Below the pieces are notes generated by a model. It worked only from the letters and a program-made list of their open reading frames with translations. It searched no databases and had not been told where the DNA came from. The position numbers were made by a program, and so were the translations under genes. Positions 1 through 9,083 of a stretch of DNA of 64,000 nucleotides are shown here, in pieces. The DNA comes from Prochlorococcus marinus str. MIT 0912. Lineage in GTDB: Bacteria; Cyanobacteriota; Cyanobacteriia; PCC-6307; Cyanobiaceae. The stretch lies in assembly GCF_027359595.1 (NCBI RefSeq), contig NZ_CP114783.1, positions 1,054,001-1,118,000 of the forward strand. The letters run 5' to 3'. Each line of letters starts with the position of its first letter. Position 1 is the stretch's first letter.

Positions 1-553
1 CTCCAGACTAATTCCTGACAAAGCGAATCTTGGATTTAGATTCCCATGTGATGGACCAGGACGAGGAGGTACATGCCAAGTTTCATCTTGGGATCATGTT
101 TTCCTTGGTTTGTTCTGGATGTATAACGGCTTATCAGTAGTTATCTTCCACTTCTCATGGAAAATGCAAAGTGATGTATGGGGACTTACAGGAGGAAACT
201 TTGCTCAAAGCTCCATAACTATTAATGGATGGCTTAGAGATTTCCTCTGGGCTCAGTCATCACAGGTCCTTACAAGTTATGGTCAACCCATAAGTATGTA
301 CGGTTTGATGTTCTTAGGAGCACATTTCGTTTGGGCATTTAGTCTTATGTTCCTATTCAGTGGCCGTGGTTACTGGCAAGAATTATTTGAGTCAATTATT
401 TGGGCTCATAATAAACTTAAGTTAGCACCAACTATTCAACCAAGAGCTTTATCTATCACTCAAGGTCGTGCAGTAGGAGCAGCTCATTTCCTTCTAGGAG
501 GAATTGCTACAACTTGGGCCTTCTTCCACGCTCGCTTAATCGGTCTCGGCTGA
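1..553 (+). CDS. psaA: Photosystem I P700 apoprotein A1, C-terminal part (5' end outside window)
   Basis: This is the C-terminal 183 codons of PsaA, one half of the photosystem I core heterodimer in the thylakoid membrane. The frame is open from base 2 to the TGA at 551-553. It contains the Fx-binding loop [12 protein letters not shown] with cysteine codons at 47 and 74; these ligate the 4Fe-4S cluster shared with PsaB. The last two hydrophobic helices follow, with the [18 protein letters not shown] pattern of the family. An ATG at 110 lies inside the gene and is not a start. psaB follows after 21 bases, the usual psaAB dicistron. Confidence 0.98.
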   Translation, partial: SRLIPDKANLGFRFPCDGPGRGGTCQVSSWDHVFLGLFWMYNGLSVVIFHFSWKMQSDVWGLTGGNFAQSSITINGWLRDFLWAQSSQVLTSYGQPISMYGLMFLGAHFVWAFSLMFLFSGRGYWQELFESIIWAHNKLKLAPTIQPRALSITQGRAVGAAHFLLGGIATTWAFFHARLIGLG

Positions 554-574
554 CCCTCTCTGATCTTTTATAAA

Positions 575-2803
575 ATGGCAACTAAATTTCCATCTTTTAG
601 TCAGGGTCTTGCTCAAGACCCTACAACCAGAAGAATCTGGTACGGCATAGCTACCGCTCATGACTTCGAAAGTCATGACGGTATGACAGAGGAACAGTTA
701 TATCAAAAACTCTTCTCTACTCATTTTGGTCACTTAGCCATCATTGGTCTTTGGGTGGCAGGAAATCTTTTTCACGTTGCTTGGCAAGGAAACTTTCAGC
801 AATGGGTTCTAGATCCAACTCATACTCGTCCAATTGCTCATGCAATTTGGGATCCTCATTTTGGTCAAGGTCTCACTGATGCTTTGACCCAGGCAGGAGC
901 AACTTCTCCAGTAAATATTGCTTACTCAGGCTTATACCACTGGTGGTACACAATTGGCATGAGAACTAATGAGCAGCTTTTCCAAGGTGCAATCTTTATT
1001 AACATTCTTGTCTGCTGGTTATTGTTTGCTGGATGGCTTCATCTTCAACCTAAATACAGACCATCTTTAGCATGGTTTAAAAATGCAGAATCTCAATTAA
1101 ATCATCACCTAGCTGTTCTTTTTGGATTTAGCAGTATTGCTTGGACTGGTCATTTAATTCATGTAGCTATCCCTGAGTCAAGAGGAATACATGTTGGCTG
1201 GGATAACTGGTTAACTGTTATGCCTCATCCAGAAGGTCTAACTCCATTTTTCTCTGGAAATTGGGGGGCTTATGCTCAAAACCCTGATTCACTTGATGCA
1301 GTTTTTGGAACTACTCAAGGAGCTGGTACAGCTATATTTACATTCTTAGGTGGACTTCACCCTCAAAGTGAATCCCTTTGGCTAACAGATATTGCTCACC
1401 ATCATTTGGCTATAGGAGTTGTATTTATAATTGCAGGTCATATGTATAGGACTAACTTTGGTATTGGCCATAGTCTTAAAGAAATTGTTGAGGCACATAA
1501 CACTAGTCACCCTAAAGATCCACATAAGGGTTATTTCGGTATAAAGCACAATGGACTTTTCGAGACAGTTAATAACTCACTCCATATTCAACTTGGACTC
1601 GCGCTTGCTTCTTTAGGTGTAGCTTGTAGTTTGGTCGCCCAGCATATGGGTGCTCTTCCTTCATATGCATTTATTGCAAGGGATTACACAACTCAGTCGG
1701 CTCTATATACCCATCATCAATACATAGCTATGTTCTTGATGGTTGGTGCGTTCTCTCACGGAGCAATTTTCTTTGTCAGAGATTATGATCCAGAACTTAA
1801 TAAAGATAATGTATTAGCCAGAATCCTTAGTACAAAAGAAGCATTAATTAGCCACTTAAGTTGGGTAACAATGCTTTTAGGCTTCCATACTCTTGGAATA
1901 TATGTACACAATGATGTAGTTGTAGCCTTTGGCACCCCCGAAAAGCAGATTCTTATTGAACCAGTATTTGCTCAGTTTGCTCAAGCTGCAAGCGGTAAAA
2001 TGATGTATGGCTTTAATGCCTTATTGGCTAATGCATCTAGTTCTGCGTCAATAGCTGCAAGCACCATGCCAGGAAACCATTACTGGATGGATATGATTAA
2101 TAGACAAGATGCTCTTACAAATTTCTTACCTATAGGACCTGCAGATTTCTTGGTTCACCATGCAATTGCATTAGGACTTCATACAACTGCTTTGATTCTT
2201 ATAAAGGGTGCTCTTGATGCGAGAGGAACAAAACTAATTCCAGATAAAAAGGATTTAGGATTTGCTTTCCCTTGTGATGGACCAGGCCGTGGTGGTACTT
2301 GTGATAGTTCTTCTTGGGACGCTACTTATTTAGCAATGTTCTGGGCCTTAAATACTATTGCCTGGATTACCTTCTATTGGCATTGGAAACATCTAGCAAT
2401 TTGGATGGGTAATACAGCTCAATTCAATGAATCTGGTACCTATTTAATGGGTTGGTTTAGAGATTATTTATGGCTAAATAGTTCTCAGTTAATCAATGGA
2501 TACAACCCATTTGGTGTAAATGCTTTATCTCCCTGGGCTTGGATGTTCTTATTTGGTCATCTTATTTGGGCGACTGGATTTATGTTCCTGATCTCTTGGA
2601 GAGGTTATTGGCAAGAACTTATTGAAACTCTTGTTTGGGCTCATCAAAGAACTCCAATAGCTAATTTAGTTGGTTGGAGAGACAAGCCTGTTGCATTATC
2701 AATTGTCCAAGCAAGATTAGTTGGTTTAACACATTTCACAGTTGGAAACTTTGTAACCTTTGGAGCATTTGTTATCGCATCTACTTCAGGTAAATTCGGA
2801 TAA
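575..2803 (+). CDS. psaB: Photosystem I P700 apoprotein A2
   Basis: PsaB is the second core subunit of photosystem I. It binds P700, antenna chlorophylls and, together with PsaA, the Fx iron-sulfur cluster. The 742-residue length is full for the family. It has the N-terminal [15 protein letters not shown] signature, many histidine-rich membrane helices (HHHLAIG, HHAIALG) and the Fx loop [12 protein letters not shown] with Cys567 and Cys576. The start is the ATG 21 bases after psaA; no strong Shine-Dalgarno sequence is visible. A hairpin terminator follows the stop, and a degraded second copy of the last ~190 bases of the gene lies just beyond it. Confidence 0.99.
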   Translation: MATKFPSFSQGLAQDPTTRRIWYGIATAHDFESHDGMTEEQLYQKLFSTHFGHLAIIGLWVAGNLFHVAWQGNFQQWVLDPTHTRPIAHAIWDPHFGQGLTDALTQAGATSPVNIAYSGLYHWWYTIGMRTNEQLFQGAIFINILVCWLLFAGWLHLQPKYRPSLAWFKNAESQLNHHLAVLFGFSSIAWTGHLIHVAIPESRGIHVGWDNWLTVMPHPEGLTPFFSGNWGAYAQNPDSLDAVFGTTQGAGTAIFTFLGGLHPQSESLWLTDIAHHHLAIGVVFIIAGHMYRTNFGIGHSLKEIVEAHNTSHPKDPHKGYFGIKHNGLFETVNNSLHIQLGLALASLGVACSLVAQHMGALPSYAFIARDYTTQSALYTHHQYIAMFLMVGAFSHGAIFFVRDYDPELNKDNVLARILSTKEALISHLSWVTMLLGFHTLGIYVHNDVVVAFGTPEKQILIEPVFAQFAQAASGKMMYGFNALLANASSSASIAASTMPGNHYWMDMINRQDALTNFLPIGPADFLVHHAIALGLHTTALILIKGALDARGTKLIPDKKDLGFAFPCDGPGRGGTCDSSSWDATYLAMFWALNTIAWITFYWHWKHLAIWMGNTAQFNESGTYLMGWFRDYLWLNSSQLINGYNPFGVNALSPWAWMFLFGHLIWATGFMFLISWRGYWQELIETLVWAHQRTPIANLVGWRDKPVALSIVQARLVGLTHFTVGNFVTFGAFVIASTSGKFG

Positions 2804-2823
2804 ATCTCTAACAATCTTCAAGT

Positions 2824-2861
2824 AAAAAGAACACTGTCTTTAAAAGCAGTGTTCTTTTTTT
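2824..2861 (+). terminator. Rho-independent terminator of psaAB
   Basis: Bases 2826-2836 (AAAGAACACTG) pair perfectly with 2847-2857 (CAGTGTTCTTT), giving an 11-bp stem, a 10-base loop and a T run to 2861. It sits 20 bases after the psaB stop and is the expected end of the psaAB transcript. Confidence 0.9.
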
Positions 2862-2888
2862 ATGGAAACAAATATTTATGAGATTATC

Positions 2889-3085
2889 TATAGAAACTCT
2901 TGTTTGGGCTCATCAAAGGACTCCAATAGCTAATTTAGTTGGTTGGAGAGACAAGCCTGTTGCATTATCAATTATCCAAGTAATTAGTTGGTTTAAAACA
3001 TTTCACAGTTGGAAACTTTATAATCTTTGGAGAATATGTTATCGCATCTACTTCAGTTAAGTTCGGATAAATCTCTAACAATTGT
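2889..3085 (+). pseudogene. Decayed duplicate of the psaB 3' end and its downstream sequence
   Basis: This stretch repeats, in direct orientation, the last ~180 bases of psaB plus about 17 bases after its stop (original about 2620-2817). The match is high but imperfect. The encoded peptide keeps [20 protein letters not shown] and then a 2-base deletion (CAAGCAAGATTAG becomes CAAGTAATTAG) throws it out of frame. Identity returns on the DNA level through TTCGGATAAATCTCTAACAAT, which includes the original stop and 3' UTR. It has no start codon or coding capacity of its own. It is best read as a duplication remnant; the 60-codon open frame across it is not a gene. Confidence 0.85.
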
Positions 3086-3124
3086 CCAGCAAAAACACTT
3101 TATTTATAACTAGTTTTTTGCTGG
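3086..3124. terminator. Hairpin at the end of the psaB duplicate
   Basis: CCAGCAAAAA (3086-3095) pairs with TTTTTGCTGG (3115-3124) across a 19-base AT-rich loop. It begins where similarity to the psaB downstream region stops, in the place taken by the terminator after true psaB. No long T run follows, so terminator function is uncertain; it may instead mark the duplication junction. Confidence 0.4.
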
Positions 3125-3283
3125 AAATAATAATTATTAGATTAATTATTCATCTTTGCAAGCAAAATAGTTCCATTTAATATCAAGAAATTAGACTTAG
3201 AACAATAGACAAAACCAAATAAATTAGTCTCAGTTGAAGCTTTTGACAAATATCAGCCAATTGAAGTGAATCATTTAGAAAAT

Positions 3284-3313
3284 AAAAAAGCCCCTTCAGT
3301 AAGGGGCTTTTTT
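3284..3313 (-). terminator. Terminator of psaI-psaL, possibly bidirectional
   Basis: AAAAAAGCCCC (3284-3294) pairs with GGGGCTTTTTT (3303-3313) over an 8-base loop. The stem is flanked by A tracts on one side and T tracts on the other, so it can end transcription from either side. It lies 28 bases beyond the psaL stop. Confidence 0.88.
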
Positions 3314-3340
3314 ATTTAAAATTATTGTGGAAAAGATTTT

Positions 3341-3868
3341 TTAAGCTCCTAGTAAATGATATTCCTTAATCAAAGGAAGAACGGTATCTAGATGCAAAGT
3401 ACCAATAAGCAACCATGCAAAAACGACACCTCCCGTGCCTCCTAGCCAAAAACCATTTGTAAAATCACTCCATCCTGCTCTAGTAAATAAATCAGAAGGA
3501 GGGTTAGATACTGTTGCATCAGGAGGCTGGACATTAGGTGCCTTACCAGCAGCATTATAAAGAATAAAAAGAGCAGTCAATATTTGAATAGCTCCCACAC
3601 CGCCAAGCAAACCTGCAGTTAAAGCAAAATCCGTATTCCTAAGAGGCCCTGTCATAGAAAAAGGACCAAAAAGTAAATAACCAAAAATTGCTCCTGTTTC
3701 TAAACCCCTGAAGTTTGGAGATAGGCCCTCCCTATAGACAGGAAGATTATTTATAACCATCTTTGTAAACCAACCACTATTGACTGGGGTTTGAAGATTG
3801 CCAACAGTCGGGTCTGAGACTGTTTTCACAGCCCACTTTTGCATAAGTGTTTCTTGAGATTTAGTCAT
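3341..3868 (-). CDS. psaL: Photosystem I subunit XI
   Basis: PsaL is the membrane subunit at the trimer interface of cyanobacterial photosystem I. The 175-residue protein has the family pattern: an N-terminal stromal part with NGxLxTPVN-like residues, the FRGLETG chlorophyll-binding segment, and hydrophobic helices around residues 75-105 and 140-165. psaI lies 37 bases upstream on the same strand, so the two are probably cotranscribed. A strong hairpin terminator follows. Confidence 0.96.
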   Translation of the reverse strand: MTKSQETLMQKWAVKTVSDPTVGNLQTPVNSGWFTKMVINNLPVYREGLSPNFRGLETGAIFGYLLFGPFSMTGPLRNTDFALTAGLLGGVGAIQILTALFILYNAAGKAPNVQPPDATVSNPPSDLFTRAGWSDFTNGFWLGGTGGVVFAWLLIGTLHLDTVLPLIKEYHLLGA

Positions 3869-3905
3869 GAGCTAAAAAAATTGGTAGAAAATTTAAATCT
3901 TGAAA

Positions 3906-4022
3906 TTACTCAGTAGCTGTTATGTACCTACCAATCAAAACAATGAAAACGGCTGGACCCATAATTCCAACTAATGGAATCAGAATAGCGGGAAGCAAAC
4001 TTGAAGCTAGTTCACTAGTCAT
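3906..4022 (-). CDS. psaI: Photosystem I subunit VIII
   Basis: This 38-codon gene begins at the ATG 4020-4022 and stops at TAA 3906-3908. The product (MTSELASSLLPAIL... ending IGRYITATE) is a single hydrophobic helix with a short charged tail. Its size and topology fit PsaI, and its position directly before psaL is the usual cyanobacterial psaI-psaL arrangement. PsaI helps hold PsaL in the photosystem I trimer. Sequence similarity in such a short protein is weak, so the assignment rests mainly on context. Confidence 0.85.
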   Translation of the reverse strand: MTSELASSLLPAILIPLVGIMGPAVFIVLIGRYITATE

Positions 4023-4155
4023 TACTTATTTCAATAAATCCACCTTTATTTTATAGAATTATGATCTAATCAAACCAAATACAACCCATTGATGACATAA
4101 AAGTTCAATCCGTATATCTTCTTTAAAGATGCACTACTAAATAAATTTTCTCATC

Positions 4156-4637
4156 ATGAATCAAGTTTTTGCTGGTGGTTTAGCTCTAATTATTGCTTTA
4201 ATCCTTTGGAGTTCAAAAAAACAATCCAATGCATCAGCTTTATTCAAATCTCAAAAGGATTCCTTTCCAAAGGCTGAGGTGACATCATCCGAATTGATAA
4301 TCGATAAGATTTTAAAAAATCAAAAATCAACAAAACTGAATAGCAAAAACACTAAGCCTTTTTCACAGGCAACTTCACTTAATTCAATAGAAACTAAAAA
4401 ACAACTCACTAAATTAATCTCTAGCAACCCAAGTGATCGTCTTTTAGCTATTCAAATTGCTAGTCAATGGAACGATAAAAAAGCAATACCTTTTTAAGAA
4501 GAGGATTGAAAGATTCTGACAGTAGAGTTGTTATTGCGTCTGCTGCTGGCATTTCATCTTATAAAGGAAAAATTATTGATTTCCAAAAAAAAATTCAAGC
4601 TTCTCGTCCTCCTCGAAATGTATCTCTTATGCGATAA
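4156..4637 (+). pseudogene. HEAT-like repeat protein interrupted by a single-base frameshift
   Basis: The first frame (4156-4497, 113 codons) starts with a membrane helix (residues 4-19) and ends at a TAA inside CCT TTT TAA. Stepping back one base at the T run continues an evidently coding frame (TTA AGA AGA ...) to TAA 4635-4637. The joined C terminus reads as a helical HEAT-like unit: SQWNDKKAIPF, then LRRGLKDSDSRVVIASAAGI. The joined protein would be about 160 residues. Its end overlaps the convergent glycosyltransferase gene by 43 bases. Options are a recent pseudogene, a homopolymer sequencing error, or -1 ribosomal slippage. I do not recognise a function. Confidence 0.7.
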
Positions 4638-5557
4638 ATTGGTCTATTTTGACTTTCATGATAAGTGCGGATTTGAAGCTCTCCGAGTAATCCAAACCCA
4701 AAAAGTTGAACTCCAGTAACTGCAAGAAGTAAAGCGAAAATAAGTAAAGGTCTATTTCCTATATCTTCTCCTAAAAGTTTGATGATTAATAAGTAAAAAC
4801 TTGTTATGAAACTTCCAATAATTGCAAGAATCCCACCAAAACCAAAAACATACATAGGTCTAGTTAAAAATCTATTCATAAACCAAACAGTCAACAAGTC
4901 CATTAAGACTCTAAAAGTTCTATCTATTCCATACTTACTAGATCCAAATTGACGGGCTCTATGATTTACTTTTACTTCAGTAATTCTTGCTCCTTCAATA
5001 TTTGCTAAAACAGGCAAAAATCGATGCAATTCCCCATATAATCTCATATCTGTCAATACTTCTTTCCTATAAGCCTTCAAAGAACATCCATAATCATTAA
5101 GTCTAACTCCAGTAACTTTTCCAATCAATCGGTTAGCAATTTTTGATGGAAGCTTTCTGCTGATAGCGGCATCTTGTCTGCGATATCTCCATCCACTTAC
5201 CAGATCAAATCCATCTCTGATTTTATTAACTAATAGAGGAATATCTGCAGGATCATTTTGCAAATCACCATCAAGTGTAACTACTATCTCACCAGAAGAA
5301 ATATCAAAGCCTGCTGCCATTGCGGCAGTCTGTCCATAGTTTTTACGTAGAAGAACTCCAACTAATTCTGGTATCTCGATGCTTAGTTTTCTAATCACCT
5401 CTGCGCTGTTATCTGATGAACCATCATTAACTAAAACCAATTCAAAAGGTTCCCCCATAGGCTGTAAAACTTCTAATAACTGACTCACCAAAAAAGGAAG
5501 ACTTTCTTCTTCGTTATAGATAGGAACAACTATTGATAGCGCAACATTAGAATTCAT
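4595..5557 (-). CDS. Family 2 glycosyltransferase, polyisoprenyl-phosphate sugar transferase type
   Basis: The 320-residue protein has a GT-A domain of the DPM1/GtrB/ArnC type. It has the N-terminal nucleotide-sugar binding segment SIVVPIYNEEESLPFLV, the metal-binding DGDLQNDP, and HRARQFGSSKYG near the end of the catalytic domain. Two membrane helices follow at about residues 232-258 and 268-292. Such enzymes transfer a sugar from a nucleotide to a lipid phosphate at the cytoplasmic membrane, for envelope polysaccharide or glycolipid synthesis. The exact sugar cannot be told. Its start directly abuts the stop of the NlpC/P60 gene, which suggests translational coupling and a shared envelope role. 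Confidence 0.88.
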   Translation of the reverse strand: MNSNVALSIVVPIYNEEESLPFLVSQLLEVLQPMGEPFELVLVNDGSSDNSAEVIRKLSIEIPELVGVLLRKNYGQTAAMAAGFDISSGEIVVTLDGDLQNDPADIPLLVNKIRDGFDLVSGWRYRRQDAAISRKLPSKIANRLIGKVTGVRLNDYGCSLKAYRKEVLTDMRLYGELHRFLPVLANIEGARITEVKVNHRARQFGSSKYGIDRTFRVLMDLLTVWFMNRFLTRPMYVFGFGGILAIIGSFITSFYLLIIKLLGEDIGNRPLLIFALLLAVTGVQLFGFGLLGELQIRTYHESQNRPIYRIRDTFRGGREA

Positions 5558-6343
5558 TCAAAACTCCTCATAAGGGTCAATAAATCTTCTTGAGTGTTGT
5601 TCACTCCGATAACAAGAAATTACTCTTCCAGCAGATCTAAATTTAGATCTATAAAAAGAAGCAATTTCCCCAAGGTTCGGGGGAAATAAACCGTCAATCT
5701 CTATTCCATTATGCCCATCAGTCACCCCAGAACTATGAATATAAAAACCATTCTCAATATGCAACCCCACATGTGTACATTTCTCAGAAGATCCAAAGAA
5801 AAGTAAATCACCAGGCTTTAATTCTTCTCCTAAAGCTTCAATATTCGATGCAACATTTTTACAGAATTTTTCCTGCTGATAAGCATCTCTTGGTATCCAA
5901 ATACCTGAACTTGCAAAAGCAGATTGAACTAAACCAGAGCAATCAAAATTAGGGCCTATAGTTCCACCCCACAAATAAGTATCACTAATTTTTTTCGCAG
6001 CCTTCGTCCAAGACAATATCCTAGGAATTTTAGAAATAATTTTCTCTTCAGTGAAAAATTTAGATTCCCAGGATTCTATTTTTGAAGCATTATGAGTTAA
6101 TTCAGAAAATTTAAACCAGCAAATATAGTCATCTTCCAAAAGACGCACTTTAACTCTATCGATTATTTCCTTATTTTTAAAATTAGATTTTAAACAACTA
6201 ATCAATTGAAAACTCCTACCAATACTTGCTTGTGTAGCTAATTCATCACTATTTTCGCTCTTAAATCCATCAATATTTATTCGCAGTTTCCACAAACTTC
6301 CAGAAACAAATGAAGCTTTAGTTAGCAAAACCTCTAAGGTCAT
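5558..6343 (-). CDS. NlpC/P60 family cell-wall hydrolase
   Basis: The C-terminal half carries an NlpC/P60 cysteine peptidase domain: the nucleophile in NFDCSGLVQ, then PGDLLFFG and a histidine in CTHVGLHI. Family members cut peptide stems of peptidoglycan. The N-terminal ~120 residues probably form the SH3-like targeting part seen in cyanobacterial homologues. I use the ATG at 6341-6343. A longer open frame reaches 6382 but would overlap the divergent gene and adds 13 atypical residues. No clear signal peptide is visible. Confidence 0.85.
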   Translation of the reverse strand: MTLEVLLTKASFVSGSLWKLRINIDGFKSENSDELATQASIGRSFQLISCLKSNFKNKEIIDRVKVRLLEDDYICWFKFSELTHNASKIESWESKFFTEEKIISKIPRILSWTKAAKKISDTYLWGGTIGPNFDCSGLVQSAFASSGIWIPRDAYQQEKFCKNVASNIEALGEELKPGDLLFFGSSEKCTHVGLHIENGFYIHSSGVTDGHNGIEIDGLFPPNLGEIASFYRSKFRSAGRVISCYRSEQHSRRFIDPYEEF

Positions 6344-6364
6344 ATTGAATTCTTCTCGAGCGCT

Positions 6365-7258
6365 ATGTCGTTCTACCGACAAGACCCCGAGATGGCATAT
6401 TGCCTAAAAGGTCTACTGGATAGGTTTGAAAAAGAAGGACGTCCAAACCTTCATGAAAATATTGCAATAACATGCATCCGTTATCACAAAAAAAATCCAT
6501 CTTCATCTAGTGGATATGGCACGGGGTGGAACTCAAACAAAAAATTTTATCCTGCAAGCGTAGTAAAAATAGTTTATGCATTAGCAACTCAGGTATGGCT
6601 AAAACAAGACTTAATTGTTGACTCAGAAGAACTTAGGAGAGCATTACTTGAAATGATCGCAAACTCCAATAACGACGCTACAAGTTATATTTTAGATCTT
6701 TTAACTGGCACAACAAGTGGTCCATCTCTTAATAAGTCAAACTATCAAGCATGGAAAATCCAAAGACAATTAATTAACCTATGGTTAAATGATCTTAAAT
6801 GGCCTGAAATAAAAAATTGGAACTGCAGTCAAAAGACTTGGAATGAGGGGCCTTTTGGAAGAGAAAAAGATTTTTATGGTAAAAAAAATGAAAATCGAAA
6901 CAGCATGACAACCGATGGGAGTGCCAGAATCTTTGAATCATTAATGACTCTTGAAATTCTCCCAAAGTTAGAAAGTGAGCATTTAATAAAAATTTTTCAA
7001 CGCTCTCTCGATCCAGTTGGTCGCAAGCAAAATTTAGAAAATCAAGTAGATGGTTTTTTAGGCGAAGGTCTTCCATTGGCTTCTAAACTTTGGAGTAAAG
7101 CAGGTCTAATGAGCGAAGTTCGACATGATGTCGCATGGTGGGAAGCACCTAATAAAAATCCCATGCTTGCAGTTGTTTTTACAAATGGAAAAGAATTAGC
7201 CAAAGATCAATTTTTACTTCCTGCGATTAGCAGTGAATTAAATAAATTAGCTATTTAG
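6365..7258 (+). CDS. Beta-lactamase-fold serine hydrolase
   Basis: The 297-residue protein resembles class A beta-lactamase-type serine hydrolases. The active-site SxxK appears as ASVVKIVYA, the SDN-like motif as NSNNDATSY, and the KTG-like motif as WSKAGL. Related cyanobacterial proteins have unknown substrates; acting on cell-wall peptides is an inference from the divergent NlpC/P60 neighbour. No export signal is obvious at the start. Only 21 bases separate it from the divergent start. An internal ATG at 6392 is an alternative that would leave more promoter space. Confidence 0.8.
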   Translation: MSFYRQDPEMAYCLKGLLDRFEKEGRPNLHENIAITCIRYHKKNPSSSSGYGTGWNSNKKFYPASVVKIVYALATQVWLKQDLIVDSEELRRALLEMIANSNNDATSYILDLLTGTTSGPSLNKSNYQAWKIQRQLINLWLNDLKWPEIKNWNCSQKTWNEGPFGREKDFYGKKNENRNSMTTDGSARIFESLMTLEILPKLESEHLIKIFQRSLDPVGRKQNLENQVDGFLGEGLPLASKLWSKAGLMSEVRHDVAWWEAPNKNPMLAVVFTNGKELAKDQFLLPAISSELNKLAI

Positions 7259-7385
7259 CAATCAGTAAAATTCCAGCGAATAAAATAGATCCCAAAAGAA
7301 ATCCTACAGCCAGAAGCACTGCTATTATTGGTGTATTTAAGTAAACAGATATAGTTGCGAGTTGATTACCCTTTGCGTCAGACAC
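7251..7385 (-). CDS. Small single-pass membrane protein (44 residues), unrecognised
   Basis: A GTG-started frame encodes SDAKGNQLATISVYLNTP followed by one hydrophobic helix ending LLIAK. The soluble N terminus plus one helix resembles the many tiny thylakoid subunits of cyanobacteria, but I cannot match it to a named one. Its stop lies within the end of the convergent serine hydrolase gene (8-base overlap). The start codon is not preceded by a clear ribosome site. The well-formed helix and clean N-terminal composition are the only coding evidence. Confidence 0.5.
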   Translation of the reverse strand: MSDAKGNQLATISVYLNTPIIAVLLAVGFLLGSILFAGILLIAK

Positions 7386-7509
7386 CTTTAAAACTCATAA
7401 AAATCATATTAATTAAAGCATCTAACTATGCCAAAAAACAAAAAACGTTTCAGTGATAAAACAATTTTTAAAAAACCAAAGAATTGTTTATTGGTATCAA
7501 AAAAATAAT

Positions 7510-8064
7510 TTAAATAAAATTTGATTTTGGTTTCTTATTTTGTGAAATTTTAATATCTTTATTTGTTTGATTTTCTTTAATTAAAATATCTTGTTTATCT
7601 ATTTTTTTATTTATTATTTTCTCATCTACTTTGATTAAATCATCACCTAATGGACTTATCTTATCTAAGTCTTTTGTCTCTAGATTCTGTTTATTTTTTG
7701 AGTTAGTAGAACCTATATCGTTTATTACACTTATATTTAGAGATTTATTTTCCTCAACTTTTAAATTATCTGTAAGCACAGAGTTAATATATAAGTCAAA
7801 ATTAAATCTACCTTTTGAAAATGATATAGATGTGAATACTAATATTGAACATATAACAATAACAATAAAAATATTAGACAATAAACTATTTATTGGAGAC
7901 CAAAACAATGTCACATTAGCAGTCTCATTTGTTTGTTTGTTTGTATCTTCAGTGGGACTTAAATCTAAAAATATATCTTGATTAATCCAACCTTTATTAG
8001 CTTTTCGATAGGGAGACTCACTTTTAGTGAACTCAAAAACCTCCTGGATTCTTTCTTTAAGCAC
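7510..8064 (-). CDS. Hypothetical membrane-anchored protein
   Basis: This 184-residue frame has a soluble N terminus of about 60 residues, one strong membrane helix (about residues 61-80, NIFIVIVICSILVFTSI) and a Lys/Asn/Ile-rich, low-complexity tail. No family is recognised. The tail is polar and probably disordered. Base composition is even more AT-rich than its neighbours, as is common for poorly conserved island genes. An opposite-strand frame (7631-7981) is a shadow. Confidence 0.55.
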   Translation of the reverse strand: MLKERIQEVFEFTKSESPYRKANKGWINQDIFLDLSPTEDTNKQTNETANVTLFWSPINSLLSNIFIVIVICSILVFTSISFSKGRFNFDLYINSVLTDNLKVEENKSLNISVINDIGSTNSKNKQNLETKDLDKISPLGDDLIKVDEKIINKKIDKQDILIKENQTNKDIKISQNKKPKSNFI

Positions 8065-8155
8065 AGCTTAGGTTTATCTAAAACTATAAGAAAGAAAACA
8101 TAGCAGAAAGTCAGAATAAAAAAGTCGCTTTCACATAGATATTCGTGAAATTGAA

Positions 8156-9037
8156 TTACCCAGCAATAAATACCATCGCCGACAAAAGAATAGCTGAAGC
8201 CAAAATCCCTATGGAAGCTATTGCCACGATCTTCCCAGTGTTCAAAGAGACTGATACGGTTAATAATTCAGTCCTTGAGTCTCGTTTCTGCTGTGAATCA
8301 ATTTGAAGTCGAGAATTAACTTTCGTGGGAGTTCGAGATTTTCTATCCGCTGCGGCTTTCTTCTCTGCTTGGGCTTTCTTATCTGCTGCGGCTTTCTTAT
8401 CTGCTAAGGCTTTCTTCTCTGCTTGGGCTTTCTTATCTGCTTGGGCTTTCTTCTCTGCTAAGGCTTTCTTATCTGCTAAGGCTTTCTTATCTGCTAAGGC
8501 TTTCTTCTCTGCTGCGGCTTTCTTATCTGCTAAGGCTTTCTTCTCTGCTGCGGCTTTCTTATCTGCTAAGGCTTTCTTATCTGCTGCGGCTTTCTTCTCT
8601 GCTGCGGCTTTCTTCTCTGCTAAGGCTTTCTTCTCTGCTTGGGCTTTCTTATCTGCTAAGGCTTTCTTCTCTGCTGCGGCTTTCTTCTCCGCTAAGGCTT
8701 TCTTCTCTGCTAAGGCTTTCTTCTCTGCTGCGGCTTTCTTCTCTGCTGCGGCTTTCTTCTCCGCTAAGGCTTTCTTCTCTGCTAAGGCTTTCTTCTCTGC
8801 TGCGGCTTTCTTCTCTGCTGCGGCTTTCTTCTCCGCTAAGGCTTTCTTCTCTGCTAAGGCTTTCTTCTCTGCTAAGGCTTTCTTCTCTGCTGCGGCTTTC
8901 TTATCTGCTAAGGCTTTCTTCTCTGCTGCGGCTTTCTTATCTGCTAAGGCTTTCTTCTCTGCTGCGGCTTTCTTATCTGCTGCGGCTTTCTTCTCCGCTA
9001 AGGCTTTCTTCTCCGCTAAGGCTGTTTTCGCTTGCAC
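8156..9037 (-). CDS. KKA hexapeptide-repeat protein with C-terminal membrane helix
   Basis: The 293-residue product opens with a GTG start and MQAKTA, followed by 38 tandem hexapeptides of the form [L/A/Q]A[E/D]KKA (residues 7-234; the last is degenerate). A linker of about 36 residues and one hydrophobic helix ([20 protein letters not shown]) end the protein. The array should be a long, positively charged, Ala-rich single helix. The six-residue period does not give a normal heptad coiled coil. It resembles TolA-like spacer helices or AAKK-rich histone-like tails in composition, but the C-terminal anchor favours a membrane-tethered rod. Function is unknown. The opposite strand is open over the same stretch only because of the repeat. 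Confidence 0.65.
   Translation of the reverse strand: MQAKTALAEKKALAEKKAAADKKAAAEKKALADKKAAAEKKALADKKAAAEKKALAEKKALAEKKALAEKKAAAEKKAAAEKKALAEKKALAEKKAAAEKKAAAEKKALAEKKALAEKKAAAEKKALADKKAQAEKKALAEKKAAAEKKAAADKKALADKKAAAEKKALADKKAAAEKKALADKKALADKKALAEKKAQADKKAQAEKKALADKKAAADKKAQAEKKAAADRKSRTPTKVNSRLQIDSQQKRDSRTELLTVSVSLNTGKIVAIASIGILASAILLSAMVFIAG
8336..9019 (-). repeat. 18-bp minisatellite, 38 units, with 72-bp higher-order copies
   Basis: The coding repeat has an 18-base unit (plus strand like TTCTTCTCTGCTAAGGCT). Units differ mainly at three sites: TCT/TCC, TTCTCT/TTATCT (Glu versus Asp) and AAG/GCG/TGG (Leu, Ala, Gln). Around 8680-8880 a block of four units (72 bases) marked by the rare TCC variant recurs in the same order three times. 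This indicates recent expansion by slippage or unequal exchange in multi-unit steps. Confidence 0.9.
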
Positions 9038-9083
9038 TTTAAATCCAAAAATTTGTCTTATTCAAGCATCCAGATCACAATGA

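Noticed and set aside
2878-3060. 60-codon frame after psaB as a gene
   Set aside because: It is the frameshifted duplicate of psaB. It starts outside the duplicated part and loses the frame after about 35 codons.
7631-7981. 116-codon plus-strand frame
   Set aside because: It is the shadow of the minus-strand membrane protein gene, with poor composition.
8336-9019. Regularly repeated sequence resembling a CRISPR array
   Set aside because: The 18-base units are directly adjacent without unique spacers and stay in a coding frame. No cas genes are nearby.
8325-9083. 252-codon plus-strand frame of [10 protein letters not shown] repeats
   Set aside because: It is the open antisense of the KKA array. 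The minus frame has a proper linker and membrane helix beyond the array, whereas the plus frame has no non-repetitive domain.
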